The notes below the pieces were generated by a model that had not been told where the DNA came from, did no database searches, and saw nothing but the letters and a program-made list of their open reading frames with translations. A stretch of DNA of 64,000 nt, taken from DATLMR01 sp035634255. Its GTDB lineage: Bacteria; Acidobacteriota; Blastocatellia; UBA7656. Made by a program: the position numbers and the translations under genes. The stretch lies in contig DASQDI010000160.1 of the NCBI GenBank assembly GCA_035634255.1, positions 141,765 through 205,764 on the forward strand, given 5' to 3'. Each line of letters opens with the position of its first letter. The stretch's first letter is position 1. Positions 47,849 through 57,551 of this stretch are shown piece by piece.

Positions 47849-49465
47849 TCATCTGCTCGTTCGGGCGGGGCCACCCGTTGATTCTAATCTGCCTCCGAGC
47901 TGGGTGAAGTTCTTCTTTTGCAGGTTGACCACCACGACGTAAGACCCCGACGCTCCCACGCGCCGGTTCGGGCCATAGGTGATGGGCGGGATCAAGCCGG
48001 TCCTGAATTCGGATAGGTTCTCCAGAGCCAAGACCAGCCTCTCGCGGCTCAGGTCCCGGCCCGCCAGTTTCAGCGCGTGTACGAACGTCTTCGCCGCGCA
48101 GTAAGCCAGCAATTGGGAAGCCTGATACCCCGAAGGAAGACTGTACTGCCCTGCGAGCGCGCGGTACTCTTCCAGCCCGGCCTCGGTCTGGTCCTGCGGG
48201 ACGGTGGGGAAGGATAAAAAGATGTTGCCGCTGAGCCTCTCGGGGAGCTCGAAAATCTCTTTGCCCGCGAACGAGCCGGGCATGTAAATCTTCGGCGTCC
48301 AGTTAACGTCTCCGCCCTCCTGAAAGATGGATTTCAACTCCTGAGCCTTGCCCAGAAAAAAGACGGCCCGCGCATTCTGGCCGATCAAGCTCCGCGCCAG
48401 CGTCGCCCCGTCGAGTCGAGCATGCGAGTATTTATACAGCGTCACCGAATTCCACCCGAAGCTCTTACACTGCTCCGCGATGGCGCTCGCCGCGCCCGCG
48501 TCCGCGTCAGAGTAGACGACCGCTATCCCGGGGTCGGGGCCGCTCACATCCTGCGCGGCGAAATTTGCCAGCGCGAGTGATTGTTCCGCCAGCCCCGAGA
48601 GCAGGTAGAAGACCCGCCTGTTCAACGGGAAGTTGGTCTGCGGGTAAAGTGTCCACGGGCCTATCAGAGGCACCTCGTCCTTTTCCAGTGAAGAAGTGAT
48701 CTCCCTGTCCGCGCCCGCTATGAATGCGCCCACCATGGCGAATATGCCTTCGCGTTCGGCGAAAGCCTTCACACCGATGGCGGTGGCCTCCGGGGTCTGC
48801 GCCGACTCGACGGAGTGAAAGTCAATCCTGCGGTTGTAGATTCCGCCCTGCCGATTTACCTGGTCGAAGTAAGCCGACATCACCGCATTCATAGCGCGGC
48901 CCATCTCCGACATCGGACCCTTCGGCGGCAGGACGGTCCCCACCCTTATGCTCGTGTGGGCGATCCCCGCGTCGGCATCTTTCCCGATTCGCTTCAGGTA
49001 TGACATCAGGTCCGACAGGTCTTCGGGCGACATCGCGTACCGGGGCATGGCCGCGAGCAGCTTATTGCCGGCGGGGTCTATGCCTCTGGTAATCGCGTCC
49101 TCAAGCAGACGGTCCGTGTACGGGGGGCGCTCTCGCCCCGAGGCCGAAGGAGCGCCGTACGGTTTGGTCAGAGCCTCCCAAGTAAGGTCCGGCGGGATCA
49201 CCCCCCCTTCGGGCTTGCCCGCGCCGTCGAGCCCGTGGCAGTTGGCGCAAGGCATGACGGTCGCCGGCACCACCACGGACCCATCGCCCAGGCGGGCCGT
49301 AATCTCCCGGCCCCCGGGGCTGCTCCCCCGCGTATAAATCTCCTTCCCGCGTTTCTCCTGAGCGGTCAGGCCGGGCGGGGCCGGCGTTTCCGCTCGGGCC
49401 AATCCCGCCAACTGCGCGGCCCCCGACAAAGCTATGAGAGACAATACCGCCAGTTTCAGAGCCAT
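47849..49465 (-). CDS. Cytochrome c fused to an ABC-type periplasmic substrate-binding domain
   Basis: A 538-residue exported protein with a signal peptide (ending LARA). Residues 30-160 form a class I cytochrome c: C73-A-N-C-H77 and a distal Met probably in 'LLAAMPRYAMSPEDLSDLMS'. Residues 175-515 are a Leu/Ile/Val-type binding protein (PF13458-like): 'GGIYNRRIDFHSVESAQTPE' then 'VYSDADAGAASAIAEQCKSF' and 'GYQASQLLAYCAAKTFVHAL'. The fusion suggests a ligand-sensing or ligand-delivering electron carrier. It is the last gene of the run that begins with the giant multicopper oxidase, 38 nt behind the SCO gene. Confidence 0.8.
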   Translation of the reverse strand: MALKLAVLSLIALSGAAQLAGLARAETPAPPGLTAQEKRGKEIYTRGSSPGGREITARLGDGSVVVPATVMPCANCHGLDGAGKPEGGVIPPDLTWEALTKPYGAPSASGRERPPYTDRLLEDAITRGIDPAGNKLLAAMPRYAMSPEDLSDLMSYLKRIGKDADAGIAHTSIRVGTVLPPKGPMSEMGRAMNAVMSAYFDQVNRQGGIYNRRIDFHSVESAQTPEATAIGVKAFAEREGIFAMVGAFIAGADREITSSLEKDEVPLIGPWTLYPQTNFPLNRRVFYLLSGLAEQSLALANFAAQDVSGPDPGIAVVYSDADAGAASAIAEQCKSFGWNSVTLYKYSHARLDGATLARSLIGQNARAVFFLGKAQELKSIFQEGGDVNWTPKIYMPGSFAGKEIFELPERLSGNIFLSFPTVPQDQTEAGLEEYRALAGQYSLPSGYQASQLLAYCAAKTFVHALKLAGRDLSRERLVLALENLSEFRTGLIPPITYGPNRRVGASGSYVVVVNLQKKNFTQLGGRLESTGGPARTSR

Positions 49466-49503
49466 AAAGCCACCGTCTTCATTTCGCGATACTCTGTCGA
49501 GGC

Positions 49504-50121
49504 TTACTGAGCGGCCTCGCCTTTATCGGTCACCACGCTTGCGACGACTTTCAACAGGTCTTCGGGCTTCGCCAGCCCGAAGGCCTTCTTCCAAAGCCCC
49601 GTGCTCTCGTTGCCTATGATGAAGATGTTCGTGTGGTCTTCGCGCGCCTTGACCGCCTGCCCGAGCTTCGCCAAAGCGAACTCGACGTCCTCTTTCCTGC
49701 CGGTGATGAAGTGCCAGCCCGGCCTCGCCTTGAATTTCTGGGCGTACTCCTTGAGCAGGGCCGGAGTATCTATCGCGGGGTCCACGGTGATCGATATGAG
49801 GTGGGCTTCCTTGCCGAGCCTGTCGCCGAGATGGTCCTGAATCTTCTGCATGCTCAGGATCATCGGCGGGCACGACCCGTGGCAACTGGTGAAGAAGACG
49901 TTGATGACGACCACCTTATCTTTGATGAGGTCGCTGTAGAAACGCAGCGTTTCGCCATTCTGGTTCACCAGAGCCACGTCCGTAAAATATTTGTGGGCCG
50001 CTTCCTGCCTCCGCTCCTTCGGGAGTGACTTCGCACCTTGCGCCGTCTGCGCCGGGCTCGCCTCGGAGCAGGCGAACAACACGCCCGCCAGCAAAAATCC
50101 GATATACGCTCTCGATCTCAT
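49504..50121 (-). CDS. SCO1/SenC-family copper-handling lipoprotein
   Basis: A 205-residue lipoprotein from the ATG at 50121 (GGAGA upstream; signal IGFLLAGVLFAC, lipid on Cys18). The thioredoxin-like domain has the copper site C80-H-G-S-C84 in 'VINVFFTSCHGSCPPMI' and the distal His in 'KAREDHTNIFIIG'. SCO proteins deliver copper or reduce thiols during assembly of copper enzymes. In this operon the likely client is the large multicopper oxidase, which is an inference from position. The gene lies 33 nt behind the beta-propeller gene. Confidence 0.9.
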   Translation of the reverse strand: MRSRAYIGFLLAGVLFACSEASPAQTAQGAKSLPKERRQEAAHKYFTDVALVNQNGETLRFYSDLIKDKVVVINVFFTSCHGSCPPMILSMQKIQDHLGDRLGKEAHLISITVDPAIDTPALLKEYAQKFKARPGWHFITGRKEDVEFALAKLGQAVKAREDHTNIFIIGNESTGLWKKAFGLAKPEDLLKVVASVVTDKGEAAQ

Positions 50122-50154
50122 GGCTTTATTTCTCCGCACGAATGAAGTCGTCGC

Positions 50155-52281
50155 TTAGCGCTGGCCCGAGGGTTTACCGCCCCCGGCGGGCGCGGGTTGA
50201 GTCCCGGTCGCGGGCGGCGTCGATTCGTCCCTCGCGTCCAGAATGATGTGCCGGGTCTGGTTGTACTTCATATTCAGCGATGGGCACTCCCAGAACACGT
50301 AATAGACGCCGGCCTCCGGCGCGGTGAATTCGACCTCATAGACGCCGTCCCCGATTGGGCGCGCCCACTGTCGTTTATTCCACGTGCCCGACGCCAGCAG
50401 AGTCAGCACGCCCACGTCTTTGACATCGGCCTTCGGCTCTTTCGTCTGCGGGTCGCTCAATTTGAACTGCAATCTGGTCACTTCGCCCGGCTTTATTTTC
50501 GCCTCCTTAAGCAGAGGCTCTACTTTGAAGGCCGGGCGCGGCTGTCGCTTGGCGAGCGCGGGGTCGGGCTTGACCGTCATCTCGAAGCAGTGGTACACGC
50601 GGGGAGAATCGAGCAGGAAAGGCACGTCGTAGGTGCCCGCGTTCGTCGGCTTGATGTTGACTGAGTAGACGCCCGGCGAGGTCTCCCGCAGGCTCCTGTC
50701 GGAGACGAGCACGGCCCTCGGCTCGCGCCGGTAGTTCTGGAAGTTCCCCATCGGCGCGGCCATCCCCTGCGTGTAGTAGTAGATCGTCTTGTCGGCCGGG
50801 TTCGCGACTAAGACGGCGTTCCCTTCGGGCGCGGGCACGATTGCGCTCGCGGTCGAAAGGCCGAATGCTCTGCCCGCCCCCCTCTGCCCGGCGGGGAATG
50901 TTGAAATATTGACGGACCCGTCCTTGTTGAGCCCCGTCAATTCGATCATCGTGACGTACTCCGTGCCGACCGAGCGGACGTAAGCGAACCCCTCGGTGAA
51001 CGACAACTGCGTGGGCTCATGGCCTATTTCCGCGGCCTGAAGCATCCGATTCGTGGCCGAGTCGAATACGTATACGACGCCTTTCTTCGGGTTGGTGACG
51101 AACCCCATGCGGCCGCCGGGCGCGAAGCGTATCGTGTTCAGGCCGGGGCCGAGAGTCATGCGGGCTAAAACGTCGTGCCTGCCTCCGTCCACCACAGAGA
51201 CCGTGCCATCGCCTTCGTTGGCAACGTAGACTGCCTTACTGAGGGACGAGAACGTCAGGCTCGCGGGGTGAAGCCCCACCTTGACATCTTTTCTCTTCGC
51301 CAGCTTCCGCACGTCTATTACAGACAGGGTACCCTCCTGTTTGTTGCTCACGAAGGCGAAGAGGTCGTTATCGGTGAAGGCAATCTCGTGGTGCCCGGCC
51401 CCCGTAAGAATCTGGGCCACCACCTTGAACTGCTCGGAGTCTATCACCGTTACCCCGCTCTTCTCTTCGCCACTCAGGCCGTCGTTGCACACCCAGACGT
51501 ACCTGCCGTCGGGCTGTAGGGCGATCCGCGTGGGCTTCCTGCCCACATCGACGTTCGCCAGCACTTTCCAACTGGTCGTGTCGATCACGGCCACCTGATT
51601 CACCATAGGCATGGTGACGAAGAGCCTCTTGCCGTCGCGGGTCTGGACCCAGTCCTCCCCCGGACTCTTCAGCAGGACCAGCGTGTATAACTTGCTCGTC
51701 CCGTAGCTCAGCAGGGGGTCGATCACAGAGATGCTTCCCTCTTTGTTCAGGGTGAGGATGTAGTACGTGTTCAGGTCGATGTCGGGGCGCGTGCTAAGGC
51801 TCCCTTGTAGGAAAGATTGTATCTTGTTGCGGCAGTCTTCAGGGCCGTTCCCCTGGCTCCCGCGCCGCCGGTCCACCCAGGCCGTCGGGCGCAGGTTCGT
51901 CAACGGGGCGTTCGTCGCGGTGTCCGTGATCTTCAGCCTCAGCACGGTGTTTTCGGACTCCTTCAAATCCGAAGCCGCGTCCGATTCGCCGGCCGCAGGC
52001 TCGATGCTGAGCTCGACGGAGACGCCCTGCTTCACTATTCGCCTTGAGCCCTTACCCTGATCGGCCCCCGACGATGTCACGTCCGAGGCGGGCTTGGCGC
52101 GGCCGGCCTCTTCGCCCTTGCCCGCTTGTTGGCCCTTTTGCTGATCCTTTGAAGGCGTTCGGGCCTCGGCCTTATCTTTCGCCGCTTTGTCGCCCTCCTG
52201 CGCGCGCGGGTAGGCGGGGCCCGTCAACACCGCGAGCAGAAAGAGCGGAAGGAAAATGAAAGATGCGATCTTCTTATTCAT
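50155..52281 (-). CDS. Exported YVTN-type beta-propeller protein
   Basis: A 708-residue protein from the ATG at 52281 with a signal peptide (ending YPRAQ) and a Lys/Glu/Gln-rich linker to residue 80. Residues 170-490 contain repeated YncE/YVTN units of about 40 residues: 'NQVAVIDTTSWKVLANVDVG', 'SGVTVIDSEQFKVVAQILTG', 'GTVSVVDGGRHDVLARMTLG' and others, making a seven-bladed propeller. The last 200 residues are beta-sandwich-like ('SLRETSPGVYSVNIKPTNAG', 'DGVYEVEFTAPEAGVYYVFW'). It sits 83-86 nt behind the oxidase gene and probably binds to or organises it in the periplasm. Confidence 0.8.
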   Translation of the reverse strand: MNKKIASFIFLPLFLLAVLTGPAYPRAQEGDKAAKDKAEARTPSKDQQKGQQAGKGEEAGRAKPASDVTSSGADQGKGSRRIVKQGVSVELSIEPAAGESDAASDLKESENTVLRLKITDTATNAPLTNLRPTAWVDRRRGSQGNGPEDCRNKIQSFLQGSLSTRPDIDLNTYYILTLNKEGSISVIDPLLSYGTSKLYTLVLLKSPGEDWVQTRDGKRLFVTMPMVNQVAVIDTTSWKVLANVDVGRKPTRIALQPDGRYVWVCNDGLSGEEKSGVTVIDSEQFKVVAQILTGAGHHEIAFTDNDLFAFVSNKQEGTLSVIDVRKLAKRKDVKVGLHPASLTFSSLSKAVYVANEGDGTVSVVDGGRHDVLARMTLGPGLNTIRFAPGGRMGFVTNPKKGVVYVFDSATNRMLQAAEIGHEPTQLSFTEGFAYVRSVGTEYVTMIELTGLNKDGSVNISTFPAGQRGAGRAFGLSTASAIVPAPEGNAVLVANPADKTIYYYTQGMAAPMGNFQNYRREPRAVLVSDRSLRETSPGVYSVNIKPTNAGTYDVPFLLDSPRVYHCFEMTVKPDPALAKRQPRPAFKVEPLLKEAKIKPGEVTRLQFKLSDPQTKEPKADVKDVGVLTLLASGTWNKRQWARPIGDGVYEVEFTAPEAGVYYVFWECPSLNMKYNQTRHIILDARDESTPPATGTQPAPAGGGKPSGQR

Positions 52282-52318
52282 CACCCTTTTTCTCCAATTT
52301 CAATCTGAAAGGAATTCG

Positions 52319-52350
52319 GGGCGCAGCCCATTATTTATTGGGCTGCGCCC
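52319..52350 (-). other. Intercistronic hairpin between oxidase and beta-propeller genes
   Basis: GGGCGCAGCCCA (52319-52330) and TGGGCTGCGCCC (52339-52350) pair perfectly over 12 bp with an 8-nt AT loop. There is no T-run on the minus strand, so it may tune the ratio of the two products or protect the upstream mRNA rather than end transcription. Confidence 0.6.
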
Positions 52351-52367
52351 TCTACGTTAGACGGCCG

Positions 52368-55300
52368 CTACTGGGTCACGCGGAATATGCCCCAGATGCC
52401 TCCGTCGAACTGGAACGACTGGCCGGTCCTCCACAGGTAGTCGCCTGTGATCCTGAACTTCCCTCCGGCCCCGTTCTTGGGTATGGCATCGAAGTGACTC
52501 GATGGCCCGACGCCCGTGAGGACGTCTATCCATTCCGAGCGGGGGTTAGAGCCGATCACCGTGGATGCCTCTACGTACGGCTCCTCCTCCCAGATGTGTC
52601 CGTGAATCATGAAGGTGTTGTTGCGCTGGTGCCCCGCGGGGTGCACCACGCGGAACCGCACCGGAGTGCCGGCCCTCGCCGTGAAGACCGGGGTGACGGG
52701 GTCACCGCCGACCTGTTGATTGTTCAGGGCGTTGGTGAAGATGATGTCGTTGGTGACCAGTTGTCCGGATTGAGTCGAGCATTCGGTGGTCAGAGGCGTG
52801 TCGGGCTCGAAGCCCAGGCGTTTCCACATAGGCTCCGTGCGGTAGTTAACGGCCTTCTGGCCGGAATCCTCGGGGTCTTCTGCCTCGGCCAGGTTCGGCA
52901 CGGCCACCCCGTCCCCCTCGCCCCGCCTGAGGTTGATGTCGTTCTGGAAGACCGTGACGAACTCCCGGAAGCGCAGAGTGGTTTTCGTGGCATCGGTGAA
53001 TACGTTCGCCGACGCCCTGGACGTGGTATCTTCGGTCCAGTCGGACCCGCGCGGCTCTATGATCAGAGCCCCGACCGCCCCCTTGTTGCCGTGCTTGATC
53101 GGGTCGGACGACATGAGCCCGGTCGCGCCGAACTCTATGGGGACCCCCTGGCCGGTGATGATCCCGGCGTTATTCACTATTTGCATGTCGCCCGCGTACC
53201 ACTGGTAGGTCTCCGTCCCGCCGGGCGCGACCGTCTGGACGGGGTTGAAGCCAACGTTGACGCCGTTGCTGCGGGTGGGGTCGAAGAAGAGGAGTTGAGG
53301 GTGCAGCCCCACCTGATTGGACGGCCGGAGCTGATTGGCGTTGAAGCGATTTATAATCATCGGCAGAGTGTTGAAGCCGGGCAGGTCTCTGGGGGCGCTG
53401 GGCAGCTTGTTCCTCAGAGTGACCTCTATGCAATCGCCCGCATTCGCGCGCAGGATCAGAGGCTCAATCGGCACGCCGGGTTTCAGCTTGTTCGTGGCGT
53501 CGAGGTCAGTCGACCTCACGAAAAGGATCGCCGTCGGGTCGTGGAGCTTACCGCCCTGGTTGGTGCGGGGGTTGTAAACCAGCGTGCCGTTCGGCAAAGC
53601 GAGCTGAGCCGCGACCGCCGATATGTCGAAGTTCCTGACGGGCGCGGTCCTGATACAGACCCCGTTGAAATCGCCTATGTTGCTGATCGGGGGCGCATTC
53701 CCGTTCGGGTTATTCGGGAGCGGGAGCAGGTCCGCCTGATTACTGGTGTAGGCGCGCATCAGCCCCCACATCCCGTTCCAAAGGTCGTCGGTCGACCAGC
53801 CGGGCGCGTACAGGTAATCCGTGAACCCGCGCACCGTCTGCGCATGCTTGGCCAGGGGCGGTATCACGAATTCGTAGTGCTCGGAGATCCCCATCATCTG
53901 CGAGTTGCGGTATCCGGAATTCGGGAACGAAGGCTCGAACAGCCAGTCGATCCCATGCACCGTGAAGTTGTGGCCCTCTTCCTGCGCCCCCACGAGTATG
54001 CGTATCTGCACCTTGTCATTCTCGTAGGCCCGCAGGAGCGGGGTGAACGGGTCGGTCGGCAGCACCCCGCCCGTGAGCGGAGGGTAGGGACCCAGCTGGT
54101 TGAAGCGAGTGTCCGCGCGCGTGACCCCCGAGCGGAAGACGTGCGAGAGGTCTCCGGGAATGCCGGCCGCCTGGGTGTTGGTGCCGGGGGCCCGCACGCG
54201 CAGGGCTATGGGCTCGTTGCGGTAGTTTACGGTCATCGTGCCCGGATCGTCGGCGGGTATGGCTTCCGGGCATGGCCTCGGCACACCGCCGGGGCATTGT
54301 TCCGCGGGCTCTAAGAGGAAGGGCAAGCCGACCTCATTTCTGGCGGGCGGATTGACGGGCCTGTCCCCGTCATAGGCGAGGGTGAAGTCTCCGAATTCGA
54401 GCAGGAACTCGCGGTAGCTGTCCCGGTTCTCAGGGCCGGTCAGGATGTCCGCGCGCCAGCTGGTCGGGCCGCCGTCGGCGACGGGCCGGTTGATGTTCGT
54501 GCCGAAGAATATGCCCGTCTCGGGGTCGCGCCAGCGGGAGCCCTGCGGCTCGATGACGAGCCCGGCGTAAAGGCCCACGAGCTGGTGCTTCGCGGGGGCG
54601 AAGTGGTCGTGCGTGAAGACTGTGCGCAGGGTGCGGTCCTGGCCCAGGTTGTTGAGCACGTTGTCCGCGAACCACCGCTGGACCGTCGTCTGCGCGCCGA
54701 GCACCTGGAAGAAGGGGTGAGGCTCGGGCTCTAAATGTAGAGGCTGGCAGTTCGGGCAGTTGAATCGCCTCAGCCCCCCGGCCAGGTTGATCGCGTCTAT
54801 GCGCTCTATGACCTCTCCGGGCGCGAAGGTGCCGTCCTCGTAGTTGTACCCGTTCTCCGCCCCGTCGGAGGCGAGCACGTCGAATTTCACGAGGTGGATG
54901 TGCTGGCCGACGATCTCGGTCGGCGCTCTTATCTGAAAGTCATCCAGCTCGTAATCCCTAGGGATCAGGTTCGTGTGGTGAAAGATTATGCAGTCGTTCG
55001 TGTTGGCGCGGAAGAACAGGGGCTCCGGCGCTTTCTCGCCCGACACGATCTTCGCGTGGTCCCCCCAAAGGGAGAGGATGCGCGACTGCTCGTAATGCCA
55101 CTGCGCCTTGTTGAACTTGAGGTTCATCTGGAAGGCGACGGCCTTGTAGACGCGGTTGGTCCCGATTGCATTCCCATTGTCATCGACGCAGGGGTCGGCG
55201 AAGGGGGCTCCCGGCATGTTGCCCTGCGTCTCGAAGCGCGGCAGCCCGTTGGTGATGAAGTTGCCCGCCACGCCTTCGGGCGTGAAGCTCGGGTGGCTTC

Positions 55301-57356
55301 TGATCCTGTGATAATTGATGGCGGCCTGCTCGACGGGGGTGCCGTGCTCCGGCCGCTCCTCGGCGATGGCCGTGATAAGGTTCTTGCTGAAGTCGAGCCG
55401 GTTGTGCACTTCAAAGAACTGCCCGCCCCTGATGACATGGCGCGGCAGCCCGCCGTCATCTATCACGTCGAAGGGCGGGGCGGTAGGCTTATGCCCCGCG
55501 TAAGAGGGGTTGAAGAAAGGGTAGCCGGGGTTGCCGGTCCCGGTGATCTTTATCTGGCCTCCGGGCAGGCCGGCCAGAGTCACGATCTCGGCCTTGGCCT
55601 CCGGCAGCGGCGCAATCGGCCTGGTCGGGAGGGGCACTATCGCCGGGATCGGCGTGCCCTTCGCGATCTCGCCGTCGGGCAGGGCGCGCGACCCGACCGC
55701 GGGCCGGCCCCCCGCGTCCAGAACGGTGCCCGCTTCGAACACGTCGTGTACTCGCCAGAGCCCCCACATGCCTTGCGCGAAATGCGGGTAGAAGTGGCAA
55801 TGGAAGATCGCGTCGCCTACGGTCTTCCCGCGGTTGCCCGCGCCGCCGTGGGCGATCTCGGTGGTGAAGGAACTGCCCGGCCCGATGGCCTGGCTGTCGA
55901 GAAAGTTGGAATTATCACTGTCGGGCGTGTGGAGCCACTGGTGAGCATGCAGGTGGTGTATGTGATGCTCCTTGGGCCCCGCGTGTATTATCCTCATCTT
56001 CGTATGATCGTTGATATAGCTGTGATATACGTTAGACGGGTCGTCGGGGAAGAGCACCTTCGTAGCTTTGGGGCCGGGGGTCGGGTTGCAGGTGCCGCAC
56101 TCGATCTGCTCTTTCGTGCAGGGGGCGTTCGCGGGTACATCGACGATCTGGCCCGGATCGCCGATGGCCCATGAGCTTAGGAAGAACTCCTCGAAATAGC
56201 ACTCCGTGCAGTCATGCATGGGGCCGACGCCTATGCGGTTGGCGAGTATCTCAGCGCCCGCCCCGTTGGCGCTGTAGTTGATCGCGAACCCGTCCCTCAC
56301 CCCATGTAGCGTGTGCTCAAGCTCGTCATCCTCGAACTGCGGGAAGGCCTGAACCGCCCCTATCTCGTCGTGGTAGATAAGGACGAACTCGCGGAAGGGC
56401 TGAAGCCGGTCGGGCTCCACGGGGTTCGGGCAGTAGGTGTTGTCGGGCGGGTTGTTCGGGCACGCGCCCGCCGGCGGGGCCGGGAACCGCCCGGCATTCG
56501 GCCCGGTGATTATGGCCGAGAGGTCCGAGTGGACGATCTCGTTGGTCGCGCTGAGTATCCTCAGCTTCGTGTAGTCGATTTGCGGCGTGCCGTTCGGGTT
56601 CGTGACGGGCGTGCCATTCGACAGCTTCTTGGCCGCGTTGAGCTGGGCGGCCGTCAGCTGGCTGCGGTACCATTCCGCGCCGCGCTTGTTGACCGACACG
56701 GCCCCGAACAGGCCGGCCGGTATCTGCCCCCCATCGCCTTCGCCCCCGGTCATCGCCGCCGCGCTGGAGATCAGGTGGCTGCCTTCGCGCTCCGCGTAGT
56801 AAGTGTAGATGATCGACTGGCCGGGGTTGACGAGCCCGCCGATTGGGGGGATCTGGCCGACGTTCGAGCCATCGTCGAGTATGCTCGTGACCAGCTGCAG
56901 GCCCGAGACGTGGACCGACGCGGTCCTCGTGGCGGGCTGCTGATTATCCTCGCGGTTCGGGTTCAGCAGGTTTTGAAATTTAATCTGTATGCAATCGCCG
57001 ATGTTCATGCGCAGGGTCAGCGGGCGCGGGCGCTTGCCGTCCCTGAGCCGAACGTTGCCGGGGGTGAGCGTGGTTCCGCTCGTCGGGACCACGTCACGCC
57101 TCAGCGCGTAAATCATCCCCTGCGGCTGGACCGCGCCCAGACGGTTCCAGAAGAAGGGTTGGTCCAGCGCCACGACATCGGCGGTGATGGTGCGCAGACA
57201 TCCGGCGGGCAGCGCCGCGATTTCGACCGCCTCCTGAGCGGGCGGGCTTTCCGTCTGCGCCCGCGCGAAGCCGGTAAGCGTCAGGAGGATCATGACCGAT
57301 GTGGCGAACGAGAGTGCGAGATTTCTCCGCCATCGGTGAATACTCATTGAACGCAT
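52368..57356 (-). CDS. Giant multicopper oxidase (MofA-like putative manganese oxidase)
   Basis: A 1,662-residue exported protein from the ATG at 57356 (AAGGAG at 6-nt spacing), signal peptide to about residue 33 (ending FARAQ). Several cupredoxin domains are present. Copper motifs include 'HIHHLHAHQWLH' near 465, 'FHCHFYPHFAQGMWGLW' near 519 (H-C-H-x3-H-x4-M), 'FTHDHFAPAKHQLVGLYAGL' near 912, 'NFTVHGIDWLF' near 1128 and 'MIHGHIWEEEP' near 1582. The size equals that of MofA-type oxidases linked to Mn(II) oxidation, as I recall them. Mn oxidation is therefore a plausible but unproven role. Downstream genes for a propeller, SCO copper chaperone and cytochrome c fusion would serve copper loading and electron transfer. 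The frame is open back to 57527 but lacks a signal there. Confidence 0.85.
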   Translation of the reverse strand: MRSMSIHRWRRNLALSFATSVMILLTLTGFARAQTESPPAQEAVEIAALPAGCLRTITADVVALDQPFFWNRLGAVQPQGMIYALRRDVVPTSGTTLTPGNVRLRDGKRPRPLTLRMNIGDCIQIKFQNLLNPNREDNQQPATRTASVHVSGLQLVTSILDDGSNVGQIPPIGGLVNPGQSIIYTYYAEREGSHLISSAAAMTGGEGDGGQIPAGLFGAVSVNKRGAEWYRSQLTAAQLNAAKKLSNGTPVTNPNGTPQIDYTKLRILSATNEIVHSDLSAIITGPNAGRFPAPPAGACPNNPPDNTYCPNPVEPDRLQPFREFVLIYHDEIGAVQAFPQFEDDELEHTLHGVRDGFAINYSANGAGAEILANRIGVGPMHDCTECYFEEFFLSSWAIGDPGQIVDVPANAPCTKEQIECGTCNPTPGPKATKVLFPDDPSNVYHSYINDHTKMRIIHAGPKEHHIHHLHAHQWLHTPDSDNSNFLDSQAIGPGSSFTTEIAHGGAGNRGKTVGDAIFHCHFYPHFAQGMWGLWRVHDVFEAGTVLDAGGRPAVGSRALPDGEIAKGTPIPAIVPLPTRPIAPLPEAKAEIVTLAGLPGGQIKITGTGNPGYPFFNPSYAGHKPTAPPFDVIDDGGLPRHVIRGGQFFEVHNRLDFSKNLITAIAEERPEHGTPVEQAAINYHRIRSHPSFTPEGVAGNFITNGLPRFETQGNMPGAPFADPCVDDNGNAIGTNRVYKAVAFQMNLKFNKAQWHYEQSRILSLWGDHAKIVSGEKAPEPLFFRANTNDCIIFHHTNLIPRDYELDDFQIRAPTEIVGQHIHLVKFDVLASDGAENGYNYEDGTFAPGEVIERIDAINLAGGLRRFNCPNCQPLHLEPEPHPFFQVLGAQTTVQRWFADNVLNNLGQDRTLRTVFTHDHFAPAKHQLVGLYAGLVIEPQGSRWRDPETGIFFGTNINRPVADGGPTSWRADILTGPENRDSYREFLLEFGDFTLAYDGDRPVNPPARNEVGLPFLLEPAEQCPGGVPRPCPEAIPADDPGTMTVNYRNEPIALRVRAPGTNTQAAGIPGDLSHVFRSGVTRADTRFNQLGPYPPLTGGVLPTDPFTPLLRAYENDKVQIRILVGAQEEGHNFTVHGIDWLFEPSFPNSGYRNSQMMGISEHYEFVIPPLAKHAQTVRGFTDYLYAPGWSTDDLWNGMWGLMRAYTSNQADLLPLPNNPNGNAPPISNIGDFNGVCIRTAPVRNFDISAVAAQLALPNGTLVYNPRTNQGGKLHDPTAILFVRSTDLDATNKLKPGVPIEPLILRANAGDCIEVTLRNKLPSAPRDLPGFNTLPMIINRFNANQLRPSNQVGLHPQLLFFDPTRSNGVNVGFNPVQTVAPGGTETYQWYAGDMQIVNNAGIITGQGVPIEFGATGLMSSDPIKHGNKGAVGALIIEPRGSDWTEDTTSRASANVFTDATKTTLRFREFVTVFQNDINLRRGEGDGVAVPNLAEAEDPEDSGQKAVNYRTEPMWKRLGFEPDTPLTTECSTQSGQLVTNDIIFTNALNNQQVGGDPVTPVFTARAGTPVRFRVVHPAGHQRNNTFMIHGHIWEEEPYVEASTVIGSNPRSEWIDVLTGVGPSSHFDAIPKNGAGGKFRITGDYLWRTGQSFQFDGGIWGIFRVTQ

Positions 57357-57479
57357 AGGTCGCTCCTTTCCATTAGGGTTAGAACGGGGCGGGCCCTCTG
57401 CCGGAGTCGCGCAGGTCACAGGGCGGCCGGGCGTGAAAATAAGCTCGTCCCATTCGTAAGAGGGTTGAACCGATTCACG

Positions 57480-57518
57480 GGCCCCCGTAACGGCAGGAAT
57501 CGCCTGCCGCCGGGGGCC
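57480..57518 (-). other. Compound hairpin upstream of the oxidase gene
   Basis: GGCCCCCG (57480-57487) with CGGGGGCC (57511-57518) and, inside, GGCAGG (57492-57497) with CCTGCC (57503-57508) form a nested stem-loop between the DUF3344-like gene and the oxidase. It may mark an RNA-processing or partial termination point. Confidence 0.55.
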
Positions 57519-57551
57519 GGGAAACAAAAGAGCTTTGACGAGGGGCGGAGA

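Noticed and set aside
52263..54314. A 683-codon open frame on the plus strand opposite the multicopper oxidase
   Set aside because: It is a mirror of the third-position GC bias of the oxidase gene, with Arg/Gly/Val-rich translation, no start signal and no known motif.
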